A stretch of 64,000 nucleotides of DNA from Arenibacter sp041392165 (GCA_041392165.1 JAWKMN010000001.1:124001-188000), one strand, 5' to 3'; counted from the stretch's first letter, positions 35,961 to 45,470 are shown. Made by a program: numbers and translations. Notes: generated from the letters alone by a model not told the origin.

Positions 35961-35978
35961 CAAATATAGCTATATTTG
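35961..35978. promoter_or_regulatory. Palindromic back-to-back -7 elements for two divergent genes
   Basis: CAAATATAGCTATATTTG is a perfect 18-base palindrome. It holds TATATTTG on the plus strand (17 bases before the acyltransferase ATG) and the same octamer on the minus strand (25 bases before the rhomboid ATG). Both fit TAnnTTTG. No TTG was found at the -33 spacing on either strand. Confidence 0.5.
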
Positions 35979-35994
35979 CCCTAATTAAATCTGC

Positions 35995-36882
35995 ATGCAG
36001 TTTCTGGCCTATATTCTCGTTTATCCCTTACTATGGTTTATTTCCATATTACCTTTTAGACTTTTTTACTTTTTTTCGGACCTTATCTTTTTAGTGATGT
36101 TCTATCTTATCGGCTATCGCAAAAGGGTCGTTTTGGAAAATCTTACAATGGCCTTTCCGGATAAGTCGGCAAAAGAGCTAAAAGACGTTCAGAGGTGCTT
36201 CTACCGTCATATGTGCGATATGTTCCTGGAAATGATAAAGACCTTGAATCTGACAAAAGAGGAGTTAAAGGAACGCTATAAGATAATCAATATTGAAGTA
36301 CTTCAAAGCATAGTCGAGGATAAGAGCGTCCTTATCGTCTGCTCCCATTACGCCAATTGGGAATGGAACGTAAGTATTAATAATTATGTGGATGCCAAGG
36401 GATATGCCGTATATCAAAAAATTGGCAATGTTTATTTTGACAACTTGATAAAGAAAATAAGGGCCAAATGGAATACCACCCTTATAACCCAGCAAGAAAC
36501 CGTAAAAACGGTCTATAGAAATGTACAAAACGGAACAATATCTGCCTATGGCATGGTAAGCGATCAATCCCCGCAAGTAAAAAAGGCACAATATTGGAGT
36601 GAATTTATGGGCGTTAAGGTGCCCATTTTTAATGGCCCCGAGAGTATGGCCAGAAAATTGGATCTGGCAGTGGTCTTCCTTAAGGTTTCCAAAGTAAAAA
36701 GGGGATATTACCAAGCAGAATTCATCCCTATAACCATGGCCGGCAGTAAGACCCAAAAGCATCAGATTACGGACCAGTTCCTTAGATTGACCGAAAATCA
36801 GATACGGGAAAAACCGGCCTACTACCTTTGGACCCACAAACGATGGAAGCATAGAAATAAAGTACCAGTGGAATTCCAATAG
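35995..36882 (+). CDS. LpxL/HtrB-like lysophospholipid/lipid A acyltransferase
   Basis: A 295-residue inner-membrane acyltransferase. The N-terminal helix region (about residues 1-40) anchors it. The catalytic HX4E motif is CSHYANWEWN at about residues 117-126. It is followed by DQSPQ (about 188-192), another conserved block of the family. It transfers a secondary acyl chain to lipid A or a related lipid. The gene is followed by the hydroxylase after about 100 bases. Confidence 0.92.
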   Translation: MQFLAYILVYPLLWFISILPFRLFYFFSDLIFLVMFYLIGYRKRVVLENLTMAFPDKSAKELKDVQRCFYRHMCDMFLEMIKTLNLTKEELKERYKIINIEVLQSIVEDKSVLIVCSHYANWEWNVSINNYVDAKGYAVYQKIGNVYFDNLIKKIRAKWNTTLITQQETVKTVYRNVQNGTISAYGMVSDQSPQVKKAQYWSEFMGVKVPIFNGPESMARKLDLAVVFLKVSKVKRGYYQAEFIPITMAGSKTQKHQITDQFLRLTENQIREKPAYYLWTHKRWKHRNKVPVEFQ

Positions 36883-36983
36883 GCATATATTGGTTTGCAA
36901 ATTAATGTTGTTGGTCTAAATTGGGAGTACAATTGAACTTTTCTCATTATATTATGGCCCAGTTTAATTAAAATCAATTTTTA

Positions 36984-37970
36984 ATGGATATTTTGGGAAC
37001 CCTTTATGATGAGGTAGTTGGATTTTTGGGCATTCGTCAGGCAATGGAACTATTGCAGGCCGGGGATTACAGTGTGTTCTCTACTTATGATGGTGTTGTA
37101 TCGCTCATTTACCCCATAATCCCCTTGCTTTTGATATTGGAATTCATCCTTGGTCTAGTATACAAAAAGCCTAATACCAAGGTATATAAGGTAAACTTTC
37201 TCATCTATGTGTTTAATAGGTTCATTGGCCGATTTATCGCCATAGCCATGGTGACCCTTATTATAGGATGGTTACAGCCCTATGCCCTATTCCAGACAAA
37301 AATGACCTGGTACTGGTTCATTTACGGATATATAGTATGGGAGTTTGGTCATTTCCTATATCATTATTGGGGACATAAGGTGCGACTTTTTTGGTGCCTG
37401 CATTCTACCCACCATGCCCCGGAACAAATGAACCTTTCGGTAACCCATGCCCATTTTTTCTTGGAAGCCCCTTATGCAGATACCATAAGAACCACGGTGT
37501 GCATCCTTTTGGGCGTTGAACCCGTTTTGCTCTTCTTGATTATGTTTATAGATGGCACTTACGGTGCATTTATCCATGTTGGTGAAAATTTAATGAAAGA
37601 TGGAAGAATGGGATTTTTGAACAAAATTATTTTAACCCCCTCCCATCATAGGGTACATCATGCCAGAAATCCGCTGTATATGGATACCAATTTCTGTAAT
37701 TTACTGAATATCTGGGATAAGGTTTTTGGAACCTATCAGGATGAAAAAAATGATATCCAGATTGAATACGGCATTACACGTAAAATGGATAGTGGCAATT
37801 TTTTTGACGTTTACTTTGGTGAATTCATAGCCTTGTTCAAGGATGTGGCCAAGGCGCCGGGACTTAAGAACAAACTCCTGTATATTATAATGCCTCCGGG
37901 TTGGAGCCATACAGGGGAACACCAAACCGCCAAACTGGTACGGGGAAACTATTTATCAAACATTGGCTAA
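36984..37970 (+). CDS. Sterol desaturase / fatty acid hydroxylase family membrane protein
   Basis: A 328-residue di-iron membrane oxygenase. Its histidine boxes are visible in order: HFLYHYWGH, HSTHHAPE and HRVHHARN, with further His (VTHAHFF) between. Several hydrophobic segments flank them. The family hydroxylates or desaturates lipids using O2. The substrate in this organism is unknown; with an LpxL-like acyltransferase just upstream on the same strand, a membrane-lipid target is plausible. Its stop overlaps that of the convergent hydrolase gene by four bases. Confidence 0.9.
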   Translation: MDILGTLYDEVVGFLGIRQAMELLQAGDYSVFSTYDGVVSLIYPIIPLLLILEFILGLVYKKPNTKVYKVNFLIYVFNRFIGRFIAIAMVTLIIGWLQPYALFQTKMTWYWFIYGYIVWEFGHFLYHYWGHKVRLFWCLHSTHHAPEQMNLSVTHAHFFLEAPYADTIRTTVCILLGVEPVLLFLIMFIDGTYGAFIHVGENLMKDGRMGFLNKIILTPSHHRVHHARNPLYMDTNFCNLLNIWDKVFGTYQDEKNDIQIEYGITRKMDSGNFFDVYFGEFIALFKDVAKAPGLKNKLLYIIMPPGWSHTGEHQTAKLVRGNYLSNIG

Positions 37971-38755
37971 GGAGTAAATACTAGGGTCGCTATTATGATG
38001 CAGTGATCGCTGGCATAATTTTCACATAGCACCTCATAATTCAATACCTGCCATTTTTCCGGCTGGTTGTACATGATATGGTCAATACAGATATTGGGGC
38101 CTGAGGCAGGAAAAGTCCCTTTAAGGGCATTTGGGTGTATGGGTTTTGTAAATTTTTCTGAAATAGTGGAGATCGTGTTGCTGTTTGGCGTTGCATTTAG
38201 ATCGCCCACCAATAAAGTGGGGAGATCGGTATCTCCCAAATGGGCAACAATTGCCTTGGCCTGCATTACTTTATCGGTTTCATCCCTCAGATGGTCCAAA
38301 TGGGTGCCCACAAACTGAATGGTGTTCCCTTTTTTTGTTTTGATCCGGGTAACCAAGGCGGCCCTAGGCTCTGAACCGGGTAAATGGGGCAACTCCAACT
38401 TTTCACTGCCAATAAAGGTAAATTTGGACAGTACCGCTTCTCCATACTCGCCGCCATCGTAATACATGGCCCGGGCAAATAGGGAGGCCATTTCTGTACG
38501 GATTCCCAGTTGGGTGGGCAAATCGTAGTTTTTGGCTCTTTTCGTTTTAAAATCCACCTCCTGTAAAGCCACTAGATGGGGCTTGTAGTGGTTAATTACC
38601 CCTGCAATGGTATCCAGATTAAAATCATTTTTAGTGGTGGCCCCATGTAGTATATTAAAGCTCATTACCCTGAGGGTATCGGCCTGCGCAAGACTATTGT
38701 AAGAAGTGCTTCCAATAAAAATGAAAAGAAATAGTTTTATGAGTTGGTTTTTCAT
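37967..38755 (-). CDS. Exported endonuclease/exonuclease/phosphatase-family hydrolase
   Basis: A 262-residue EEP-fold metallohydrolase with a signal peptide ending near SLAQA (about residue 24). Motifs include VMSFNILHG, ALQEVDFKT (metal-binding Glu), GTHLDHL, VGDLNATPNS and the final ASDHCII with the catalytic Asp-His. Exported members of this fold act on phosphodiesters, sphingomyelin or nucleic acids. The exact substrate is not visible in sequence. It overlaps the convergent hydroxylase gene by CTAA, where both stops share bases. Confidence 0.88.
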   Translation of the reverse strand: MKNQLIKLFLFIFIGSTSYNSLAQADTLRVMSFNILHGATTKNDFNLDTIAGVINHYKPHLVALQEVDFKTKRAKNYDLPTQLGIRTEMASLFARAMYYDGGEYGEAVLSKFTFIGSEKLELPHLPGSEPRAALVTRIKTKKGNTIQFVGTHLDHLRDETDKVMQAKAIVAHLGDTDLPTLLVGDLNATPNSNTISTISEKFTKPIHPNALKGTFPASGPNICIDHIMYNQPEKWQVLNYEVLCENYASDHCIIIATLVFTP

Positions 38756-38818
38756 TTGTCCAATTTAAAAATTAAGGTCGAAAACATAATATCTCCGACC
38801 CCTATTCAAATGTTGCTC

Positions 38819-40207
38819 CTAAATTCCGGCCACCATTTTTATTTCCCCTATTATCCTATCTGCCAAACCATCGGCTTCGGCCTGACTTTTGGCTTCCGTG
38901 TAGATTCGGATGATGGGTTCGGTATTGGATTTGCGCAAATGTACCCAGTTCTCGGGAAAATCGATCTTTACTCCGTCAATAGTAGAAATTTCTTCATTTT
39001 TATATTTCTCTGTCATGGCTACCAGAATACCGTCAACATCCAAGCCAGGGGTAAGTTCGATCTTTTTTTTGCTCATAAAATAACTGGGGTAGCTAGCCCT
39101 TAACTCGCTCACGGTTCCTCCCCTTTCTGCCATCAACATTAAAAATAAGGCGGTTCCTACTAGGGAGTCCCTGCCATAATGGCTTTCTGGATAGATGATG
39201 CCCCCATTGCCCTCACCACCTATAATGGCCTTATTGGCCTTCATTTTGGCCACCACATTTACTTCACCTACGGCTGCCGCTTCATAAGTGCCTCCGTGTT
39301 TTTCGGATATATCTTTTAAAGCCCTGGATGAGGATAAATTGGAAACGGTACTTCCTTTGGTTTTCCCCAACACATAATCCGCACAGGCCACCAAAGTATA
39401 TTCTTCCCCAAACATCTCCCCTTCATTGGTAATAAAGGCCAAACGATCCACATCAGGGTCCACAACGATTCCAAAATCGGCTTTTTCCTTTACGACCAAT
39501 TCACATATATCCCCCAGATGTTCTTTTAGAGGTTCCGGGTTATGGGGAAAATGTCCTGTAGGATCACAGTACAGCTCTACCACTTCTACCCCCAATTCCT
39601 TTAAAAGTTTGGGTATGGCAATTCCCCCCGTAGAGTTTACACCGTCTACCACTACCTTAAACTTGGCAGCCCTTATAACATCTGCATCCACCAAGGAAAG
39701 GTTTAACACTTCGTCTATATGGATATCGATATAGGAATCGTTCCTATGTACGCTCCCCAAATCATCCACCTCAGAGAAATTAAAGGCTTCCTTTTCAGCA
39801 ATTTCCAATATTTTGGCCCCTTGGGCAGCATCTAAAAACTCTCCTTTTTCATTTAAAAGTTTTAGGGCATTCCATTGCTTTGGATTATGGCTGGCCGTAA
39901 GGATAATGCCCCCATCGGCTTTTTCCAAAGGAACTGCTATTTCTACGGTCGGTGTTGTGGAAAGGTTTAGGTCCACTACATCTATTCCCAATCCTACAAG
40001 GGTAGAAACTACCAAATTCTGGACCATTTCCCCGGAAAGTCGGGCATCTCGCCCAATAACAACCGTTAGTTTTTCCTTTTTAGAGTACTCTTTCAACCAA
40101 ACACCGTAAGCAGCCGCAAATTTAACCGCATCAATAGGCGTTAAATTATCTCCTGGCCTACCTCCAATGGTACCCCGTATTCCCGAAATGGATTTTATTA
40201 AAGTCAT
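38819..40207 (-). CDS. glmM: Phosphoglucosamine mutase GlmM
   Basis: A 462-residue alpha-D-phosphohexomutase that converts glucosamine-6-P to glucosamine-1-P for peptidoglycan and lipid A. The phosphoserine is Ser106 in TASHNP. The metal loop is DPDVDRL, the sugar-binding loop is GGEGNGG, and the C-terminal phosphate-binding loop is RKSNTEP. The Bacteroidota clade is annotated as GlmM; a phosphomannomutase function is the alternative, since the sugar-binding loop is not a perfect match to the proteobacterial enzyme. Confidence 0.9.
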   Translation of the reverse strand: MTLIKSISGIRGTIGGRPGDNLTPIDAVKFAAAYGVWLKEYSKKEKLTVVIGRDARLSGEMVQNLVVSTLVGLGIDVVDLNLSTTPTVEIAVPLEKADGGIILTASHNPKQWNALKLLNEKGEFLDAAQGAKILEIAEKEAFNFSEVDDLGSVHRNDSYIDIHIDEVLNLSLVDADVIRAAKFKVVVDGVNSTGGIAIPKLLKELGVEVVELYCDPTGHFPHNPEPLKEHLGDICELVVKEKADFGIVVDPDVDRLAFITNEGEMFGEEYTLVACADYVLGKTKGSTVSNLSSSRALKDISEKHGGTYEAAAVGEVNVVAKMKANKAIIGGEGNGGIIYPESHYGRDSLVGTALFLMLMAERGGTVSELRASYPSYFMSKKKIELTPGLDVDGILVAMTEKYKNEEISTIDGVKIDFPENWVHLRKSNTEPIIRIYTEAKSQAEADGLADRIIGEIKMVAGI

Positions 40208-40227
40208 ATTTTAAGTATAAATTTATA

Positions 40228-40235
40228 CAAATATA
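40228..40235 (-). promoter_or_regulatory. Candidate -7 element TATATTTG of glmM
   Basis: On the minus strand TATATTTG fits TAnnTTTG, 20 bases before the glmM ATG. No -33 TTG is seen. Confidence 0.38.
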
Positions 40236-40303
40236 AAAGGTTAGGTTTAAATCCTATGCCGTTAAGTTGTAAATTCGAACTTAATAAACTTCAGTCACGG
40301 AAA

Positions 40304-40897
40304 ATGAATTTTTTGGCGCACCTGTATCTTTCTTTTGAAGACGATGGGGTCACTATAGGAAACTTTATAGCGGACAGTATACGGGGCAATAAATACAAGC
40401 ACCTTCCTGAAAGGATCCAAAAAGGGATTGTACTGCACCGTGCCATAGATACTTATACGGACAAGCACCCCATAGTAAGGCAAAGTACCAAGCGCCTGCA
40501 TGAAAATTATAGTCATTATAGTGGTGTAATCGTAGACATTTTCTATGACCACTTTCTGGCCAAGAATTGGTCGGATTACGCCGTTACCCCACTACCCCAC
40601 TTTGTGGACAATTTTTACGATCTCTTGGAAAACCATTACGATATACTCCCTATTGGGGTAAAGCGCATGATGCCTTATATGATAGCTGATAATTGGATTT
40701 TGAACTATGCCAAGATGGATGGAATATCCCGGGTATTGAACGGCATGAACAGACGCACACAAAATAAATCCAAAATGAATTTTGCCATTTTGGATTTGGA
40801 GGAACATTATACCGATTTTGAAAGGGAATTCACTATTTTTTTTGAAGAACTGATCGTGTTTTCCAAGCAGAAATATATCTCCTTGTTAGGTGTATGA
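40304..40897 (+). CDS. ACP phosphodiesterase (AcpH-like)
   Basis: A 197-residue HD-like phosphodiesterase from the ATG at 40304 (MNFLAHLYLS), which matches the usual AcpH N-terminus and length of about 193. An ATG at 40256 would add 16 atypical residues. Other conserved pieces are GNFIADSIRG, KGIVLHRAIDTYTDKHP (split: KGIVLHRAID, TYTDKHP) and VDIFYDHFLAKNW. The family removes 4'-phosphopantetheine from acyl carrier protein. It is divergent from glmM. Confidence 0.87.
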   Translation: MNFLAHLYLSFEDDGVTIGNFIADSIRGNKYKHLPERIQKGIVLHRAIDTYTDKHPIVRQSTKRLHENYSHYSGVIVDIFYDHFLAKNWSDYAVTPLPHFVDNFYDLLENHYDILPIGVKRMMPYMIADNWILNYAKMDGISRVLNGMNRRTQNKSKMNFAILDLEEHYTDFEREFTIFFEELIVFSKQKYISLLGV

Positions 40898-41218
40898 CAA
40901 AAATTGTCCCAACGGGGTTTTTCGGAAAATCTGGCGGAATTGTATTTTGCCCCAGCCGGAATTGCGAAAAAGCAATTCCGACCTCCCCCAAGGAGGGGTA
41001 TGATCGGAAACCCCTAGGCAGAGCCGTCGGGGGAATTATAAGGATTAAAATTTCCTAGTAATAATAAAAAAAGAGTAAATTAAAGATTCCGGAGCTATAG
41101 TATTTTTTCCTACCTCTATATCCCTAATTATTTTAGCAGCCCTTTGGTAAATGCATTAAATTATTAACGAAATCATCCATGGAATTGAGGTTTATCCATA
41201 AATTTTAATCCTACGAGT
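40898..41218. repeat. Intergenic cluster of three short hairpins
   Basis: No gene. A perfect hairpin CGGAATTGC-GAAAAA-GCAATTCCG lies at 40957-40980. It is followed by CCTCCCCCAAGGAGGGG (40982-40998) and by CCCC/GGGG arms around 41011-41033. None has a T-run, so these look like a small interspersed repeat, not terminators. The rest of the gap to 41218 is AT-rich with nothing I can name. Confidence 0.55.
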
Positions 41219-42964
41219 ATGTTAAAATTTATTTTTAATCGGAAAAGGCCTATCTTTTTGAAAAAAATATTGCCTATGATCCGTTTTACCGGTTTCTTGT
41301 TTGGTACCATCCTGTTTATCAATTGCAGGAGCATTCCCGACCCCTTGCCCACGGGACTAGTAACAGACCATGCTATGGTGGTTTCTGCCAGAGAGGAGGC
41401 CTCAAAGATTGGATCGGACATCCTTAAAAAGGGAGGTAATGCCTTCGATGCAATGATTGCAACGGAACTGGCCCTTGCCGTAGCCTATCCCTATGCAGGA
41501 AATATTGGCGGTGGAGGCTTTATGGTGTATAGGAAGACCAATGGGGAAATAGGGGCATTGGACTACCGTGAAAAAGCACCATTGGCAGCGCATGTAGATA
41601 TGTACCTGGATACTTTGGGAAATGTAATTCCAGATAAGAGTACTTTGGGGGCAACCGCTGTAGGGGTACCGGGCACTGTGGCCGGTGTAATTGCCGTCCA
41701 TGAAAAATTTGGATCCCTTCCCCTTAAAGAAATTATGGCCCCAGTCATCGATTTGGCCAAAAAGGGGGTCGTTGTAACCAAAAAGCAGGCCCAAAGATTA
41801 AAATACTATCGCGACATTTTTATTCAGGTGAACAGTGACAGTACCTTTTTTGCCACTGTTTACAAGATGGGCGATTCCATAAAATATCCTGCTTTGGCCA
41901 ATACCCTCCAAAAAATTTCAGAAAAAGGCAAGGATGGATTTTACAAAGGGGAAGTTGCCGAAAAATTGGCCAATTTCATCCAGGCCAAAGGTGGTTATAT
42001 TACGATCGAAGACCTTGGAAAATACGAAGCAAAATGGAGGTCTCCTTTTACGTTCCATTATAAGGACCTAAAAATTATATCCATGAGCCCTCCCAGCAGT
42101 GGCGGGTTTACGATAAATCAAATTTTTAAGATGATGGAACCTTATGATATTTCCAGTTATGGACACAATTCGGTTAAAACAATTCAATTGTTTACGGAGG
42201 CTGCCAGAAGGGCCTATGCCGATAGAAACTATTTTTTGGGGGATCCGGATTTTGTGGACATCCCTTTAAAGGAACTTCTGTCGGAACAATACCTACAAGA
42301 AAGAATGCGAAATTTTTCTTTTGACAAAGCTTCCAAGTCCTCGGAAGTATCCCATGGGGACCTACAAATAGTTGAAAGCGATGAAACTACCCATTACTCT
42401 ATTGTAGATTCGTTTGGAAATGCCGTTGCGGCCACAACTACCATCAACGGAGGTTATGGCTCCAAACTGTTTTCGGATGAACTGGGGTTCTTTCTAAATA
42501 ATGAAATGGACGATTTTAGTGCCAAACCCGGGGTTCCCAATATGTTTGGATTGGTGGGGGCCGAGGCCAATAGTATTGCCCCTGAAAAACGAATGTTAAG
42601 TAGTATGACACCTACAATTGTGGAAAAAAATGGAAAATTATGGATGGTGGTAGGGACTCCAGGTGGATCCACTATAATAACCGCTGTGGCCCAGACCATT
42701 CTAAACTGCTATGAATTTAACATGAGTATGCAGGATGCGGTAAACGCTCCCCGTTTTCATCATCAATGGCTGCCCGATGCCATCATTTTTGAACCCGAAG
42801 GATTTGAAAAGCATATACTCAATGCCCTAAAAGGCAAGGGGTACATCATCAATGAAGAAAACACCCCCATCATAGGTCAGGTAGATGCCATTAGGATATT
42901 GCCCAACGGAAAACTCGAAGGTGGTGCCGATAGGCGTGGGGACGACAGTGCCGCGGGGTTTTAG
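41219..42964 (+). CDS. ggt: Gamma-glutamyltransferase (glutathione hydrolase) lipoprotein
   Basis: A 581-residue Ntn hydrolase precursor. It cuts itself into two subunits before the catalytic Thr, which is Thr390 in ETTHYSIVD. The GTPGGSTII motif near residue 480 is also conserved. The N-terminus has a lipobox (LFINC); an ATG at 41276 is an alternative start closer to it. The enzyme hydrolyses glutathione and other gamma-glutamyl compounds in the periplasm or at the cell surface. The next gene begins within about 80 bases and may be cotranscribed. Confidence 0.94.
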   Translation: MLKFIFNRKRPIFLKKILPMIRFTGFLFGTILFINCRSIPDPLPTGLVTDHAMVVSAREEASKIGSDILKKGGNAFDAMIATELALAVAYPYAGNIGGGGFMVYRKTNGEIGALDYREKAPLAAHVDMYLDTLGNVIPDKSTLGATAVGVPGTVAGVIAVHEKFGSLPLKEIMAPVIDLAKKGVVVTKKQAQRLKYYRDIFIQVNSDSTFFATVYKMGDSIKYPALANTLQKISEKGKDGFYKGEVAEKLANFIQAKGGYITIEDLGKYEAKWRSPFTFHYKDLKIISMSPPSSGGFTINQIFKMMEPYDISSYGHNSVKTIQLFTEAARRAYADRNYFLGDPDFVDIPLKELLSEQYLQERMRNFSFDKASKSSEVSHGDLQIVESDETTHYSIVDSFGNAVAATTTINGGYGSKLFSDELGFFLNNEMDDFSAKPGVPNMFGLVGAEANSIAPEKRMLSSMTPTIVEKNGKLWMVVGTPGGSTIITAVAQTILNCYEFNMSMQDAVNAPRFHHQWLPDAIIFEPEGFEKHILNALKGKGYIINEENTPIIGQVDAIRILPNGKLEGGADRRGDDSAAGF

Positions 42965-43046
42965 TTGTAACGGCACATAACAATTGTGCAATATACAATT
43001 ACGGGAGTACACTAAATATACTGTCAATTCTAAAAGCCGATTACAT

Positions 43047-43751
43047 TTGATAAAAAAAATAGGTAAAATAGTATTTGGGACATTGCTATTGCTGTTGGTT
43101 TTGGCCGGGATCCTATATGCCATATACAACGAGCCGTTACCAAAGGGAATCAGGGGTGAAAATGCAGATGACCTGGCCATGAAAATGTTAACGGCCCTCA
43201 ATTATAAGGCCTTCAAGGACACACGTTTTCTGGAATGGTCTTTTGCCAATGGGAAACACCATTATCGTTGGGATAAGAAAACCGATACTGTATTTGTTGC
43301 CTGGAGCCATTATAAGGTAAAACTCGACTTAAAGGTACCTGCGAAAAGTTCGGTTGCCAAGGGTAAGATACCCCTTGAGGGCCAAGAAAAGGGAAAGCTT
43401 ATTAAAAAGGCCACCTCTTTTTTCAACAATGACTCTTTTTGGTTGGTTGCCCCCTTTAAGATTTTCGACCCCGGAACGGAAAGAACCATGGTTCCCTTAA
43501 GAGATGGAAACCATGGGTTATTGGTTACCTACACCAGCGGTGGCGACACTCCGGGCGATTCCTATTTATGGAAATTACAGCCCAATGGATTCCCAATAAG
43601 TTTTAAAATGTGGGTCAGCATTATCCCAATAGGTGGTATTGAAGCCAGTTGGGACGATTGGCAGGTTACGGAAAGCGGTGCCTTTTTGCCCCATAAACAC
43701 AGTATTGGCCCAATTACTTTAAATATGGGCGATGTGAGGGGATATCGGTGA
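43047..43751 (+). CDS. Membrane-anchored protein of unknown function
   Basis: No ATG lies near the N-terminus. The frame opens at a TTG (42984) and a second TTG at 43047 gives MIKKIGKIVFGTLLLLLVLAG, a clean single transmembrane anchor; I prefer this one, giving 234 residues. The remainder is a soluble, extracytoplasmic-looking domain with several Trp (FLEWSFANGKHHYRW, FVAWSHY, ASWDDWQV) and a GFPISFKMWVS strand. Similar proteins exist in other flavobacteria as hypothetical proteins, to my recollection. It follows ggt on the same strand. I do not assign a function. Confidence 0.72.
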   Translation: MIKKIGKIVFGTLLLLLVLAGILYAIYNEPLPKGIRGENADDLAMKMLTALNYKAFKDTRFLEWSFANGKHHYRWDKKTDTVFVAWSHYKVKLDLKVPAKSSVAKGKIPLEGQEKGKLIKKATSFFNNDSFWLVAPFKIFDPGTERTMVPLRDGNHGLLVTYTSGGDTPGDSYLWKLQPNGFPISFKMWVSIIPIGGIEASWDDWQVTESGAFLPHKHSIGPITLNMGDVRGYR

Positions 43752-43934
43752 AAAGCGGCCCGTTGTTGGTGATCAATGGACCATTGGCAATTTTAATGTT
43801 CAAGGTCCAAGGTTCAATTAACAATTTTCCAGTTGGTGCGAGCGTAACGCTTGCGAGATATACAAACTGAAGTCCTACATTACTCAGAATTCCTTTGCCA
43901 GGTTAGGTTCAGAATGGCCATTATATTTTTTATG

Positions 43935-45470
43935 CTACCCCAACCAGCCCTCACGGTCCAAACTTCGGTATTGTATGGCTTCGCCTATGTGATTTCCGCT
44001 AATATTCGCTGCATTTTCCAAATCGGCGATTGTTCTTGCCACTTTCAGAATCCTATCGTAGGCCCGGGCGGAGAGGTTTAAACGCTCCATGGCATTTTTA
44101 AGCAGTTCCTTGCACGCATCGTCCATTTTACAGTATCTCCTAATGTGCTTGGTATTCATTTGGGCATTGTAGTGCACGTTCTCCATGTCCACAAAGCGTT
44201 GGGTCTGTTTATCCCTGGCGGCCGTAACGCGTTTCCTTATTTCTAGGCTGTTTTCCCCTTTGCGTTCCTCGGACAGCTTTTCAAAAGGCACTGGGGTTAC
44301 TTCTATGTGAATATCGATTCGGTCCAGCAACGGACCGGAAATTTTGCTTAAATAACGTTGCATCTCCGCCGGGGAAGATGTTACCGGGGCATCGGGATCG
44401 TTAAAATAACCGCCCGGGCTAGGGTTCATACTGGCCACCAACATAAAACTACTGGGATAGGTTACCGTAAACCGTGCCCTGGAAATAGTCACTTCCCTGT
44501 CCTCCAAAGGTTGGCGCATTACTTCCAGTACGCTACGTTTAAATTCTGGCAGTTCGTCCAAAAACAGGACTCCATTGTGGGAAAGGGATATTTCTCCCGG
44601 TTGGGGATAGGCACCCCCGCCCACTAGGGCGACATCGGATATAGTATGGTGCGGACTTCGAAACGGCCTTTGGTTCATAAGTCCCATATTTTTGATCTTG
44701 CCTACTACAGAGTGAATTTTAGTGGTCTCCAAGGCTTCGTACAAGGTCATGGGCGGTAAAATAGAAGGTAGGCGTTTGGCCAACATGGTCTTCCCCGAAC
44801 CGGGGGGACCTATAAGGATTATGTTATGCCCGCCGGCAGCAGCGATTTCCATACAGCGTTTTATGCTCTCCTGTCCTTTTACATCCGAAAAATCGAACTC
44901 CGGAAAATCCAAACTTTTGTAAAATTCCTCTTTAGTGTCTATGATGGTCTGCTGCAAAGGAATGCCTTTATCAAAGAAGTCAATCACCTCTTTAATATTG
45001 TCTATTCCATATATTTCCAAATCGTCTACTATAGCGGCCTCCCTGGCATTTTCATGAGGTAAAATAAATCCTTTGAACCCCTCCTCCATGGCTTTGATGG
45101 CTATGGGCAAGGCACCTTTTATGGGCTGTAAACTCCCATCTAGGGAAAGCTCGCCCATAACAATGTACTTTTCTATGGATTCCGATTTAATTTGACCTGA
45201 GGAGGCCAGGATTCCCAGGGCCAGGGTAAGGTCGTAGGCCGAACCCTCTTTGCGAAGATCGGCGGGAGCCATGTTGATGGTGATTTTTTTTCCGGGTATT
45301 TTGTAACCGTTGTTCTGCAATGCTGCCGCTATACGGTAATTACGTTCCTTTATGGCATTATCGGGCAAACCCACTAAATGATATCCAATGCCCTTGTCGA
45401 TATTTACTTCCACGGTAATGGTGGTTGCCTCTACCCCAAAAACCGAGCTGCCATAAACTTTTGTAAGCAT
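43935..45470 (-). CDS. YifB/ComM family Mg-chelatase-like AAA+ ATPase
   Basis: A 511-residue AAA+ protein. The N-terminal ChlI/Lon-like domain (about residues 10-170) has GELSLDGSLQPIKGAL. The Walker A is GPPGSGKTML near residue 220, Walker B is GVLFLDELPEF, and the C-terminal Mg-chelatase domain ends with LSARAYDRILKVARTIADLE (split: LSARAYDRI, KVARTIADLE). In naturally competent bacteria ComM is a helicase for branch migration in transformation; outside them its role is poorly known. Confidence 0.95.
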   Translation of the reverse strand: MLTKVYGSSVFGVEATTITVEVNIDKGIGYHLVGLPDNAIKERNYRIAAALQNNGYKIPGKKITINMAPADLRKEGSAYDLTLALGILASSGQIKSESIEKYIVMGELSLDGSLQPIKGALPIAIKAMEEGFKGFILPHENAREAAIVDDLEIYGIDNIKEVIDFFDKGIPLQQTIIDTKEEFYKSLDFPEFDFSDVKGQESIKRCMEIAAAGGHNIILIGPPGSGKTMLAKRLPSILPPMTLYEALETTKIHSVVGKIKNMGLMNQRPFRSPHHTISDVALVGGGAYPQPGEISLSHNGVLFLDELPEFKRSVLEVMRQPLEDREVTISRARFTVTYPSSFMLVASMNPSPGGYFNDPDAPVTSSPAEMQRYLSKISGPLLDRIDIHIEVTPVPFEKLSEERKGENSLEIRKRVTAARDKQTQRFVDMENVHYNAQMNTKHIRRYCKMDDACKELLKNAMERLNLSARAYDRILKVARTIADLENAANISGNHIGEAIQYRSLDREGWLG

